From: Bacteroidales bacterium
Lineage (GTDB): Bacteria; Bacteroidota; Bacteroidia; Bacteroidales; P3
Direction of reading: 5' to 3'
Assembly (NCBI GenBank): GCA_017448905.1
Contig: JAFSKP010000052.1
Location: forward strand, 1 to 54,165
DNA length: 54,165 nt
Position numbers and translations under genes: made by a program. The notes below the pieces were generated by a model. The model had not been told where the DNA came from and did no database searches. It saw nothing but the letters and a program-made list of their open reading frames with translations. Below are positions 1 through 9,020 of this stretch, piece after piece; position 1 is the first letter of the stretch; every line of letters starts with the position of its first letter.

Positions 1-757
1 TATGTTCCACTTCAACTGGGGTTGGGGAGCCTGTGAGGGGTATAACGACTATTACACTCTGGATAACTTGACCCCAGATCATAATGAATTCAGTTCCAGG
101 CAGTCGGCTATTTTTGACATTCAGCCAGTGGGATATCTGGATATGTGTAATCAGACCCTCAATTTGGAGTATTTCTATGGATTCCACGAGGAGCATGGCC
201 ATCCCATGTATACGGCCACGCCCAAAACCATGACAAAACTCGTCAGTGCAGCACCGAACGCCCCTGCCTCGTGGCGGACCATCCCTTCGGGTGCGACGGC
301 TGAGTATGTGGCACACAAGGAGGTGGTGCTGCGTCCGGGCTTCACCGCCCAATATGGCAGCAACTTCACGGCCCGCATAGAGCCGTGCGCCACATGCGGG
401 ACGAGGCAATCCGATGACGGCCGAGACCAGCCCGGGGATGTCGACATGACAATGAGGGTTTCCGCTGAGGAGCCGCAAGGGACAGTCCGAGAAGATGGGA
501 CTCTGTCCTCGCCACCTACGCCCATGCGGCTCTACCCCAACCCGACAAACGGCAGGCTGACGGTCACGGGATTGAAGCGTGCGGATGCTGTAGGGGTGTT
601 CGACGTGAGGGGAGAGGAGGTCTTCCGCTGGTTCATTGTATCCAACAGCGACGGGGAGCTGGTGCTGGATGTCTCGGCCATCCCGTCCGGGATATACATC
701 CTGAGGATTGCGGTGAAAGGAGAGGACGAAAGCGTGGTGCGTTTTGTCAAGGAGTGA
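1..757 (+). CDS. C10 family (streptopain-like) cysteine protease, 5-prime truncated, with T9SS sorting domain
   Basis: Only the last ~251 residues are in the window; the reading frame is open to the left edge, so the ATG at 2 is probably internal. The piece FHFNWGWG followed by YYTLDNLTP and QSAIFDIQP matches the end of the peptidase C10 domain (SpeB has HVNWGWGG, FFRLDALNP, QSAVVGIKP). The catalytic Cys and His would lie upstream. Residues ~95-125 hold the LRPGFTAQYGSNFTARIEPC strand motif often found before T9SS sorting domains. The last ~75 residues are a type A Por sorting domain: LYPNPTNGRLTV, FDVRGEEV, IPSGIYILRI and a basic end. Likely an outer-membrane-exported, surface or secreted protease. 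First gene of the secreted-protein island. Confidence 0.85.
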   Translation, partial: MFHFNWGWGACEGYNDYYTLDNLTPDHNEFSSRQSAIFDIQPVGYLDMCNQTLNLEYFYGFHEEHGHPMYTATPKTMTKLVSAAPNAPASWRTIPSGATAEYVAHKEVVLRPGFTAQYGSNFTARIEPCATCGTRQSDDGRDQPGDVDMTMRVSAEEPQGTVREDGTLSSPPTPMRLYPNPTNGRLTVTGLKRADAVGVFDVRGEEVFRWFIVSNSDGELVLDVSAIPSGIYILRIAVKGEDESVVRFVKE

Positions 758-817
758 AGAAATGTTAAGGCAAATCTTACCATCATATTATTGAAATATT
801 CATAATACTACAAAACC

Positions 818-886
818 ATGAAGAAGACAATCTTTATTTTTGCAATTATTGCATCAGCATTCTTTGTCAGCGATGCTACTATATAA
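818..886 (+). other. Orphan signal-peptide minigene (gene remnant)
   Basis: An ATG preceded by AAAACC opens a 22-codon frame starting MKKTIFIFAIIASAFF and stopping at TAA (884-886). It is almost entirely a Sec signal peptide (two Lys, hydrophobic core) with no mature protein. The start context resembles true starts nearby at 8578 and 10619 (ACCATG plus an AAGA-type second codon). The most economical reading is the stump of a secreted-protein gene whose body was deleted. A translated leader for the A gene 44 nt downstream is an alternative. No homology claim is made. Confidence 0.4.
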
Positions 887-929
887 TTTCAATTATCAGT
901 TTTACTTATCACCCCCAAAAGCAGCAACA

Positions 930-2495
930 ATGAGAAAGAAACTATTATTATTTTTCACGTTATTGCCGGTATTGGATCTATCGGCACAGATATCCGAGTT
1001 GGAGGAGGTGCTTGTCTCGTCCAGCGGCAATTACATCCATTACACCTCGGTGGTACGCAACTACAATGATACCATAAACATCCTAATGCAATACGGTCGG
1101 TTCCAGACCGATATGGCGACGGACTCGGCTGTTGGACATTGCACTTTTTACACCCAAAACACCAACACAGGAGTGATAACGCGCCTTTTCGACCTGACGA
1201 GGGGCTACAAGGTGAACGATGTCAGGTTTGTCACCTTGCGGAAGATGGACGGAGTGTCGACGGAGGATTTCTGCTGTTTCTGCGGCACGAGGAGCCAGTT
1301 TGAGATGTATGAGTACCCGATAAGCCTTGACCCCGGGGCGTTGCCCATAGAGATTCATTCCAAACATGGTTTCGCCGGTTTTTTCTCCATGAGTGACGCA
1401 TTGAACCCGACCGCATCATGCACCGTGAAGTTCCGTGACGTGGAGGACACAAAAGAGCTATACAGGATGACCTGTTACGCGGAGTCAGAAGGTATGTATT
1501 ATACAATGTACGATAACGTTCCGTTTCTTGACAATGCAGTAATGGACATTATTGGACTGGATGATACCGTTAATGCCCCCTCATGTTTTTGTAGGGTGAA
1601 ATTCTATCCCGATATTCCGGGAGTTGGCGTATATTGGGACAACAACATGAGATATAATCAAACGGAGGTTGTAACGGATATTACGAGAACCGACGACTAT
1701 GTCGTCACGGTGTCAAATCATGCCAACGGTGATGGCCTTTGGGTTAGGAATAGCGGGAAAGAAGACCATCTTGTAATTGGTGGAATGGAACTAAACGACT
1801 ATGTCGGCAGTATTATTTTTAATTCAGCACCTATTGTTTTATCATGCTCTGATTCTAAAGAAATTAATTCTTTAATAAGGCTAGACGATGCAAAAATATG
1901 TCACACAGAGAACAATGAAGTAGAAACTGTTTTTCGTATTGCAGCCATGGGGTATGGTGGTCTTATGGCTTGCCGATATGATTATTCTAGCGGAACGATG
2001 ACTTTCTCAAAAGGGGCATATTTACACTGCATTCCAGGACTAAAAGAGGTGTTGCATATGCCTACAAACAACACTTCTGTTTTTTTGTTTTCACAAAATA
2101 CGGATTATGTTACAGCTCTATCATGGAATATTGACAAAAAAACGTGTAACTATCCTGTAAAACAATTTTACAGGAACAATATAAATGCCCAATCCATTTC
2201 GCTTCAAAGAAGAAATGGATACGAGCATCTGTTTTGGAGTGGACGGCAGACAAATAACACTATTTCTAATATGTTTTTGATGAGCCAAAGAGGGCAAAAT
2301 GGTGGAGGATACAATAAAACGTGTCACGAAAGGAACGACAATTGGAGTCAACCTGTGATGATGGAACATACTGATAAGCTAAAATATTTGCGGATTCGAA
2401 TCCGGTATGGCTATGACAACGAAAGATACCCCGTTACATACATCAATTTTACCCCTCAGAACGTTGAAAAGAATTTTAATTGCGTCAAAGACTAA
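930..2495 (+). CDS. Secreted propeller-like protein, cassette component A (copy 1)
   Basis: 521 residues from ATG 930. An in-frame ATG at 840 would add 30 residues that overlap the signal-peptide remnant and spoil the obvious signal peptide MRKKLLLFFTLLPVLDLSAQ, so 930 is chosen. Predicted cleavage leaves Gln (or Ile) first. The mature part has recurrent hydrophobic beta-strand blocks separated by Gly/Asp turns, suggesting a beta-propeller or similar all-beta fold; I do not recognise a named family. It lacks a T9SS sorting domain. It is closely related to the protein at 9021 (N-terminal half nearly identical) and distantly to that at 49192. It lies 91 nt upstream of B copy 1, in the same order as the other two cassettes. 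Function unknown. The 3-prime half is clearly more AT-rich than the 5-prime half. Confidence 0.85.
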   Translation: MRKKLLLFFTLLPVLDLSAQISELEEVLVSSSGNYIHYTSVVRNYNDTINILMQYGRFQTDMATDSAVGHCTFYTQNTNTGVITRLFDLTRGYKVNDVRFVTLRKMDGVSTEDFCCFCGTRSQFEMYEYPISLDPGALPIEIHSKHGFAGFFSMSDALNPTASCTVKFRDVEDTKELYRMTCYAESEGMYYTMYDNVPFLDNAVMDIIGLDDTVNAPSCFCRVKFYPDIPGVGVYWDNNMRYNQTEVVTDITRTDDYVVTVSNHANGDGLWVRNSGKEDHLVIGGMELNDYVGSIIFNSAPIVLSCSDSKEINSLIRLDDAKICHTENNEVETVFRIAAMGYGGLMACRYDYSSGTMTFSKGAYLHCIPGLKEVLHMPTNNTSVFLFSQNTDYVTALSWNIDKKTCNYPVKQFYRNNINAQSISLQRRNGYEHLFWSGRQTNNTISNMFLMSQRGQNGGGYNKTCHERNDNWSQPVMMEHTDKLKYLRIRIRYGYDNERYPVTYINFTPQNVEKNFNCVKD

Positions 2496-2586
2496 TTTTT
2501 ATTCGAAACAAAACAAATGTGTTACTCGTTTTAAGCACATTGGCAAAAAATAATCAACCTTATAATTTATTGTAATACCTTAAGTT

Positions 2587-4353
2587 ATGAATAAAACAAG
2601 GATTTTTATTATCAGTATTGCGTTTTTTTTCCTGCCTGGAATGGCATTAGCGACGTTGTCAAAGCCTATTGATTCGGGCGACAGCATACCGGTAATCATT
2701 CGCGACACCTTTGCAGCCGACATACGCCAGCCGAACTATCACTATACTAAGTGGTTCGACGAATGTTCTAACTATTTTCCCAATGGCGGTGTTGTGGACA
2801 GCTGCTTTTGTAGATTCCCTGAAATCCATAATTTTTACGGTAGCCCTATAGCCAAATGGGAATATACGAACCATCGTTTGAGGTTGAAAGGCCTTGTCGC
2901 CATGGTCGACAGGTACACGCCTCCGACCGACGATAACGGAAATGTGGCAGTGCTGGACGGGAATGGCAACGTAATAGGCTCCGTCACAATAAAGCTCCCG
3001 GAATACTTATACCTTTACCAGCTGGTAGGACGGCATCCCGTTGGCTCTGTAAATAAACTTGATTTCGCTTTGGTCGATTCCGTGCGTTGGGACACGGCTA
3101 CAGCACGTGTGATGGAACTCAAACGCGGATGGAAAGGAGAGTACAACCAGTACTGCTATATGTACGAGGCAAATTTCGAGAACCCGGTCTATGTCGACAC
3201 TGACTTCTATATTTTCGGTTCAACCAACAGCAATCCTATTGTCTCAAACAATTATATCCATACTACTTATATCGATATTATGGACTTCAATGGATATGCA
3301 TTAAAAGATGGGTGCGATGAAAACAATTATTTTAATTACATTACTGACGAATGCCACCCTCAGGGGGGATGGGTTGGAGTATACCAAAGTCTTGGTGGGT
3401 TGGGTTGGTACACCCCGTGGCCTGACAGCCCGTGGGGTTACTACCTCGCCATTGTAGACGAGTGGAACCTCGATGCCTTGCCTGACACAACATCTCATGG
3501 GAATGTTACTGGAGGTGGCCGCTGGCCGGACGAAAGCTATGACACCATCGAGGCCATCGCTGCGCCAGGCTACTATTTCTATGCGTGGAACGATGGTGTC
3601 ATCGACAATCCGAGGGTGATTCATTTGACAAGCGACACTTCGTTCATCGCAATCTTTAATGCAATGGAAGAATTCGACATCACTGTGAATTCATCTGATG
3701 AGACGCAAGGTACTGTCACGGGCGGTGGTACCTACGACGGCGGCACAGATGTCACCATCGCTGCCCTGCCCAACAATGAACACAAGTTCATGCGCTGGAA
3801 CGACGGCAACGTTGACAACCCGAGGGTGGTACACCTTATGAGCGACACCAGTTTTACAGCCTACTTCGCTGTCAAGGATTTCTACATGGTCCAGACTGCA
3901 TCGAACAACGGCGAGTGGGGCACGGTGGATGGCGGCGGCGTGTACATGGAGGGTGAGGATGCGACGCTGACGGTGTCCACGGCACCGTTCTGCCTGTTCG
4001 AGGGCTGGTCGGACGGCGACTGGAGCCTGCCACGCGTCGTCACTGTGACGAGGGACACCCTTTTCACCGCCCTCTTCTCGTTCGACTCGGCATGGGCTGC
4101 CGGCATCGAGACGGCAGGGGATCTTGACTTCACCGTCTTGCCGAACCCGACGACGGGTCACCTCACCGTTCGCATGGGCCGGCCCGGGGACTGCGAGGTG
4201 GTGCTGCTCGACATGCGCGGCAGGGAACTCCTGCGAGTGAGTTCCACGGAGACCTCCGTCGACCTCGACCTCTCCCTGCTGCCGTCAGGCCAATATCTCC
4301 TGATAGTGACGACAAGGGGGAAGAACGGAATCCGTAAGGTTGTAAAAAAATAA
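2587..4353 (+). CDS. T9SS-exported protein with three InlB-like repeats, cassette component B (copy 1)
   Basis: 588 residues. Signal peptide of ~22 residues (MNKTRIFIISIAFFFLPGMA). Residues ~25-295 form a family-specific domain with many aromatic residues and the mark FENPVYVDTDFYIFGS. Residues ~295-505 carry three divergent InlB/Flg_new_2-type repeats of ~70 residues, each with a GGG near the front, a W.DG turn, NPRVVHL and DTSFTAYF. The last ~70 residues are a type A Por sorting domain (LPNPTTGHLTVR, LDMRGRELLRV, LPSGQYLLIV, KKVVKK-like end), so export by T9SS and surface attachment or release are expected. Follows A copy 1. Paralogue at 10619; the final ~400 nt are nearly identical between the two. 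Adhesion or carbohydrate binding is possible but not shown. Confidence 0.88.
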   Translation: MNKTRIFIISIAFFFLPGMALATLSKPIDSGDSIPVIIRDTFAADIRQPNYHYTKWFDECSNYFPNGGVVDSCFCRFPEIHNFYGSPIAKWEYTNHRLRLKGLVAMVDRYTPPTDDNGNVAVLDGNGNVIGSVTIKLPEYLYLYQLVGRHPVGSVNKLDFALVDSVRWDTATARVMELKRGWKGEYNQYCYMYEANFENPVYVDTDFYIFGSTNSNPIVSNNYIHTTYIDIMDFNGYALKDGCDENNYFNYITDECHPQGGWVGVYQSLGGLGWYTPWPDSPWGYYLAIVDEWNLDALPDTTSHGNVTGGGRWPDESYDTIEAIAAPGYYFYAWNDGVIDNPRVIHLTSDTSFIAIFNAMEEFDITVNSSDETQGTVTGGGTYDGGTDVTIAALPNNEHKFMRWNDGNVDNPRVVHLMSDTSFTAYFAVKDFYMVQTASNNGEWGTVDGGGVYMEGEDATLTVSTAPFCLFEGWSDGDWSLPRVVTVTRDTLFTALFSFDSAWAAGIETAGDLDFTVLPNPTTGHLTVRMGRPGDCEVVLLDMRGRELLRVSSTETSVDLDLSLLPSGQYLLIVTTRGKNGIRKVVKK

Positions 4354-4367
4354 AAAAACATACTTCC

Positions 4368-7300
4368 ATGAACGACAGAGCAGTATTTTTCATCGTGGTT
4401 TTCGTGGCGATGGTTCCGGATGTGTTTTCGCAGGGGAGTTTTGCCATCCTTCCGCATGGGAGCAACAGGTGCTGTGCGGTGAGTGCGGAGCAGGAGATGC
4501 TTGGGGATTCATTGTCCGCGTGCCGAGGGAATGTTGTGGACTACAGTGTGGCGGGCGACAGCGTGGGCAGTTTCAGCTACACATGGCATGTGGAGGGGGG
4601 CGATGTCCTGTCGTACACATCCGACAGTACAGCGGTTTCCATCCTCTGGGGTGACGGGGATGAGGGGCACATACATTTGACGAGGCTGCGAGGCCGACGC
4701 AGCCATACGGTGTCTGTTTCAGTGCGTCTCATTGAGAAGCCTGCGGTTGCAAGCGGCACGGTGCCCGATTACACTGTACTGGCGGACGGCGCGAAGGTGC
4801 TCAGTGTGTGCATGGGAGACAGGGTTAGTTTTGTGGACCGCAGCACGGCAGGAGAGACACAGGTGGCGGATTACTACTGGGAGTGCAACGGTACGGTGTC
4901 CAACAGCCGTGTGTTCGAGTTCACACCGAACGCAGAGGGGAATCATACAGTCGTCCACAGGGTGTACAATCGGTGCGGATGTTACGACGAGGAGGAGATA
5001 AGGGTCGAAGCCTCCGCGCAATGCCCCTTCGAGATGGACTGCTACGGGACGGCCTGCGGGGGTGGCGTGGCGACATACACCCTTATGTCGCCTGACTGTA
5101 GCGGGTATACATGGAGTGTGGAGAACGGCATGATAGTTGAAGGGCAGGGGAGTACGAAACTGACGGTGAAATGGGGGAACCCGCCGTCGGGATATGGGGT
5201 AATCATGCTTGACGGGAGCAGCTGCGACTGCGAGTGCAAGTCCCGCAAGTCAATCCGTGTGCCGATAATATCAGACGGGGTCAAGATAGAGGGTCCCGAC
5301 ACGGTGTGTGTCGGGACGGCAAGCCTTTTCAGTCTGCCGCTGTACGGCTCCACCGGCTACACGTGGACAGTGGAGCCGGCTGCCACGGCCATGGTCTCGG
5401 GCGGTCTTCCCAACGAGAGGTACGTGACATTCCTCTCCTTGGGGACGTACACCGTCAAGGCGGACTACACCTGCCCCTTTCTGGGCTGCGTCGGCACGAG
5501 CGGGGAGCTCACCGTTGAGGTGCTCGACAGCCTCCGTGCCCTGCCGCGGTCGGCAATGGTTTGCCAGGGCGAGGCATTCAGCTGCACCACCGACAGCCAC
5601 GGGCCTGTGGGCTGGACGGTTGTACATGACGGTACGGCGGTGTACGACACGGTGTGGGAGACCTTGTCATTCCGTCCTGCCGCTGCCGGCGGCTACAGGG
5701 TTCTTGCCACAAGCGGCCGCCATTGCAACACTGCGGAATGCGTCCTCACCGTCAGGGGGCGGCCGGTGGCGCCCTCGTCGCTGGGCTATCCCTCCGTGGC
5801 GTGCCCCAACAGTGACGTGCTGCTGGCGGGGCGAGCGTCGGACGGGTGCTACCTCGAGTGGCGTTCCAGGTGGGGCGGAACAATCCCCTCCGTGGTGTCG
5901 GGCGACACTGTCAGCGTGCGTTTTGGCGACACCCTCTCGACGATGCTGGCGTGCCAGGTGGACTGCGGGACGGGATGCCGCTCGGACAGCGCGGTGCTGG
6001 ACATCGGCCTGTTCAGCCTCGCGCCGTTCGACCTGGACACGCTGAAGATATGCCAGGGGCAGAGGAGACCGGTCTCTGTGCCCGACCAGTCGGCCGACGG
6101 GGTGCTGTACAACTGGTGGGTCGAGCATCCCGAGATGGCGGCGATAGAGGGGGACAACAGGGTCAGTTCCATCAGTGTCATCGCCAACTACACCGAAGAC
6201 CAGATCCCATACCGCACGCGCCTGTTCCTGAGGAGGAAGAGCTGTCTTGGGGAGACAGTCCGGACGGTGATCCTGCTGATAGGGCAGACGACGGCGCCGA
6301 CGATATATTCAAGCCCCTACGCATGCCAGAACGAGGCGGTGACATTCAGGATGGACACAGAGCACGAGACCGGCGCCCTCTCCTCGGAGTGCGTGTGGAG
6401 CGGCGGCGGCAATTGCCACAGGGCCGAGTACAGGGACACTGTGAGGGTTCTGCCCCGTCTTGGGGTCAGCTACGACTGTGTGGACTCGCTCACCATAGCC
6501 GACAGCTCGGTGTACAGCCAGATGTTCTTGGGGAACCGGGATATATATGTTTACAACAGGGCGGGGGACATGCTGGCTCACCGTCTCATGCCCGATTATG
6601 GGCAGACACGCACTGTGAAGGTCTCCACGTCGAGGATGGGCGACGGGGACACGCTGACGGTACGGATGGTGAGGTACGGTTGCGAATACACGGTCACGTA
6701 CGTGTTCCACACTCCGCCGCACAACGTCTCGATAGATGCCAGGGGCAGCATGTGCAGCCAGACGCCGTTCCTGTTTTCCGGCAGCGCGGAGGGGACGGGT
6801 CTGACATACAGATGGGACTTCGGTGACGGCTCGTACAATTTCGGCCAGGAGATGTGGCATGTGTTTGATACCAATATAACGAACAATAGAAATACAAACA
6901 TTATTCTTCTGGTTACGGATTATCAGGGCTGTAGCGGACACGCTATTTTCAGCGTGCAGAGAAAGAACAACCCTTTTGAAGCTGTGGGTTCCGAATCGTA
7001 TAGTATCAGGAATTTCAACACAATTTACCCCGTATGTGTTGGAGACAGCGTTAAACTCGTTTACAATACCGATGCCGATCCCCATCGACCTGAGCAAGAC
7101 ACACGATATGTATGGATGCCCCGGGGCGACACCACTTTCGGCGACAGCAGCTATGCCGTCAGGACGGGCCAGCATTTCGTTTTCGCGACCGACACAGTCT
7201 ACCAGTGCAGGGGGGAAGAAATGACAGGCATAGGATTCCATAACACACCCACGTCGAAAATCATGCACAAGGGCGTTTTCTGCGAGGGGGAGACGGCAAA

Positions 7301-8888
7301 CCTCACAGGCAATGTCGGCGCACAGTATGATTATGAATGGAGGGTCTGGACGCCGTCACAGGCGTTGCGTTCCTACAGCACTCCCAACATATCGTTCGAG
7401 GCCGACGAGACCGGCATGTGGAGTGTGGCACTCACGGTGACAGCCCCGCAGGGAGAGGGGGGATGCAGCTCCACAAGCACCTCCTCATTCGAGGTCACAC
7501 AGGCTCCGCCGCCTCCCGTCATTGATTTCGACGGCAACGAATGCATTACCGAGGGTCCTGTGCGGCTTGCGAGCGTCGACGGCATCGACTTGGTCTGGAG
7601 AAACGGAGCCTACGGTCCGGGTGCTGTGTACTATTACGACGGCCCCGTGTCGGCATATCGTGTCGACCCTGTCACGGGCTGCAAGTCACCTTCGTCGCAG
7701 ATGACAATAGCCGTTGCGCCGCGGTTCGACGCCCTGCTGACGGGATGCTACAATATCTGCGAGGGGGAGACTCCTCAAATAGAGGTGCAGTCGTTGGGGG
7801 CCGGGGTCTCCAGCTGGACATGGAATGAGGGCGGACAGGTCGCGGACCAGGGCTCGTCCTTCCCGGCCTCGCTGTCCGTGAGCCCGACGAATACATACAC
7901 CATGGTTGCGGAGTATGGCAATTCGTGCGAGGCGACATCGCCCGGGCTGGAGATCAACGGGGTTGACTGCAGCAACGAACTGTGGCCGCTGGTGGACATC
8001 GAGTTTGACGGATTCAAAATGGAGCTTGAGGAATGCAGCATCAAAGGGGGTTTCTCGTTCCATGTCCACAACAGGGGAGAGGTGCTGAGCCAGAGCTACA
8101 GCCCGTTGTTGAACAGCATGGAAGGCCAGCTGCTTTTCGACTATGGCAAGTTCAGCCAGCTGTACCGTGCCGACAGCTGTGTCCACCTGCACCTGCTGGT
8201 ATGCGACAAGGACAACAGCCTCTGCATCGCGGACACCTGCCTCGACGTGGACAGGCTGTTCGAGGGAGTCCCGGCACTCGGGTGCCAGCCCAGACAGAAG
8301 AGCACGGGCATGCCTGAGGGGAAAGACATCGGTGCCGTGTATGCCCTGATGCCCAATCCGGCGACAGGGTGGGTGACGGTGATAGACGCCGCCGGCCGCC
8401 ATGTTGCCGCCGACATCGGCAAGGTGGAGGTTTACACGCTCGACGGGCGCCTGGAGTTTGCCGTTGTCGGCAAGGCCACGTTTGATGCCGGTGTGTTGCC
8501 GAAGGCGGCGTATATCGTCAAGATAACGTCCAAAGAGGACAGGACAGAACATTTGAAACTTATAAAATATAGAAACCATGGAGAAGACATTAAGACGAAT
8601 GACAATCGGCATGTTGTATTTTGCGGCCCTTTTCTGCCACAGGAGCCGGAGGCTGTTGGGGACACACAGGAAATCACCTTGGAAGTTTGCCCCAACCCCA
8701 CGACGGGCACGGTTGCCATCCGTGCCTCGGCCCCGATAATCCAGACAGAGACATACGACACCCAGGGACGGCTTGTAGAGCGTACTTCAACGTCGACCAT
8801 CGACCTGAGCCGTCACCCCCGCGGCGTATATTTCCTTAAAGTGCAGACACAGCAGGGACTGGCAATACGCAGAGTCGTCAGGATGTGA
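4368..8888 (+). CDS. Giant PKD-like-domain protein with two tandem T9SS sorting domains
   Basis: 1506 residues; signal peptide MNDRAVFFIVVFVAMVPDVFS followed by Gln. The body is a chain of Ig-like/PKD-like modules with recurring YTWSVE...GQGS..LTVKWG and C..D..... patterns (e.g. residues ~245-290, ~310-385) and one classic PKD motif YRWDFGDGS at ~814. Many Cys occur in pairs, fitting disulphides outside the cytoplasm. Two sorting-domain blocks close it: PNPATGWVTV at ~1328 ending in LKLIKYR (~1400), and PNPTTGTVAI at ~1441 ending GVYFLKV...RRVVRM. The linker between them holds an out-of-frame signal-peptide start (see 8578), so the C terminus looks like a fusion with a collapsed downstream gene. 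Likely a long surface filament or adhesin. 14 nt after B copy 1; probably one transcript. A segment near 6860-7080 is AT-richer than its surroundings. Confidence 0.88.
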   Translation: MNDRAVFFIVVFVAMVPDVFSQGSFAILPHGSNRCCAVSAEQEMLGDSLSACRGNVVDYSVAGDSVGSFSYTWHVEGGDVLSYTSDSTAVSILWGDGDEGHIHLTRLRGRRSHTVSVSVRLIEKPAVASGTVPDYTVLADGAKVLSVCMGDRVSFVDRSTAGETQVADYYWECNGTVSNSRVFEFTPNAEGNHTVVHRVYNRCGCYDEEEIRVEASAQCPFEMDCYGTACGGGVATYTLMSPDCSGYTWSVENGMIVEGQGSTKLTVKWGNPPSGYGVIMLDGSSCDCECKSRKSIRVPIISDGVKIEGPDTVCVGTASLFSLPLYGSTGYTWTVEPAATAMVSGGLPNERYVTFLSLGTYTVKADYTCPFLGCVGTSGELTVEVLDSLRALPRSAMVCQGEAFSCTTDSHGPVGWTVVHDGTAVYDTVWETLSFRPAAAGGYRVLATSGRHCNTAECVLTVRGRPVAPSSLGYPSVACPNSDVLLAGRASDGCYLEWRSRWGGTIPSVVSGDTVSVRFGDTLSTMLACQVDCGTGCRSDSAVLDIGLFSLAPFDLDTLKICQGQRRPVSVPDQSADGVLYNWWVEHPEMAAIEGDNRVSSISVIANYTEDQIPYRTRLFLRRKSCLGETVRTVILLIGQTTAPTIYSSPYACQNEAVTFRMDTEHETGALSSECVWSGGGNCHRAEYRDTVRVLPRLGVSYDCVDSLTIADSSVYSQMFLGNRDIYVYNRAGDMLAHRLMPDYGQTRTVKVSTSRMGDGDTLTVRMVRYGCEYTVTYVFHTPPHNVSIDARGSMCSQTPFLFSGSAEGTGLTYRWDFGDGSYNFGQEMWHVFDTNITNNRNTNIILLVTDYQGCSGHAIFSVQRKNNPFEAVGSESYSIRNFNTIYPVCVGDSVKLVYNTDADPHRPEQDTRYVWMPRGDTTFGDSSYAVRTGQHFVFATDTVYQCRGEEMTGIGFHNTPTSKIMHKGVFCEGETANLTGNVGAQYDYEWRVWTPSQALRSYSTPNISFEADETGMWSVALTVTAPQGEGGCSSTSTSSFEVTQAPPPPVIDFDGNECITEGPVRLASVDGIDLVWRNGAYGPGAVYYYDGPVSAYRVDPVTGCKSPSSQMTIAVAPRFDALLTGCYNICEGETPQIEVQSLGAGVSSWTWNEGGQVADQGSSFPASLSVSPTNTYTMVAEYGNSCEATSPGLEINGVDCSNELWPLVDIEFDGFKMELEECSIKGGFSFHVHNRGEVLSQSYSPLLNSMEGQLLFDYGKFSQLYRADSCVHLHLLVCDKDNSLCIADTCLDVDRLFEGVPALGCQPRQKSTGMPEGKDIGAVYALMPNPATGWVTVIDAAGRHVAADIGKVEVYTLDGRLEFAVVGKATFDAGVLPKAAYIVKITSKEDRTEHLKLIKYRNHGEDIKTNDNRHVVFCGPFLPQEPEAVGDTQEITLEVCPNPTTGTVAIRASAPIIQTETYDTQGRLVERTSTSTIDLSRHPRGVYFLKVQTQQGLAIRRVVRM
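8578..8683 (+). pseudogene. Buried signal-peptide start of a collapsed secreted-protein gene, out of frame in the PKD gene
   Basis: ATG 8578 lies in the +1 frame relative to the PKD gene and has the local start context AAACCATG. It reads MEKTLRRMTIGMLYFAAL FC..., a typical signal peptide (basic n-region, then hydrophobic core), and continues open past 8683 into the DNA of the second sorting domain, stopping soon after. The host frame crosses the same DNA as a non-descript linker. Just upstream the host frame reads EHLKLIKYR, which looks like the natural end of a sorting domain. I infer that a following secreted-protein gene lost its middle and was fused, leaving start plus sorting domain. Confidence 0.5.
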
Positions 8889-9020
8889 TGAATTTATTGC
8901 AATTCGTGGATTCTTTGTCGTCGAAGTAGATAAATGATTCTTCTAGAAATTGTCATGAACTCCATTCATATATTATCATAATTATAAAGACAAATCACCA
9001 ATTCCTAATAATAAATTAAT

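Noticed and set aside
840..929. Longer N terminus for A1 starting at ATG 840
   Set aside because: It would place 30 unrelated residues before a clear signal peptide, and the paralogue A2 begins at the equivalent of 930.
6309..8612. Two ~310-codon minus-strand frames inside the PKD gene
   Set aside because: Produced by high GC3 in the sense gene; His/Arg-rich text without domains.
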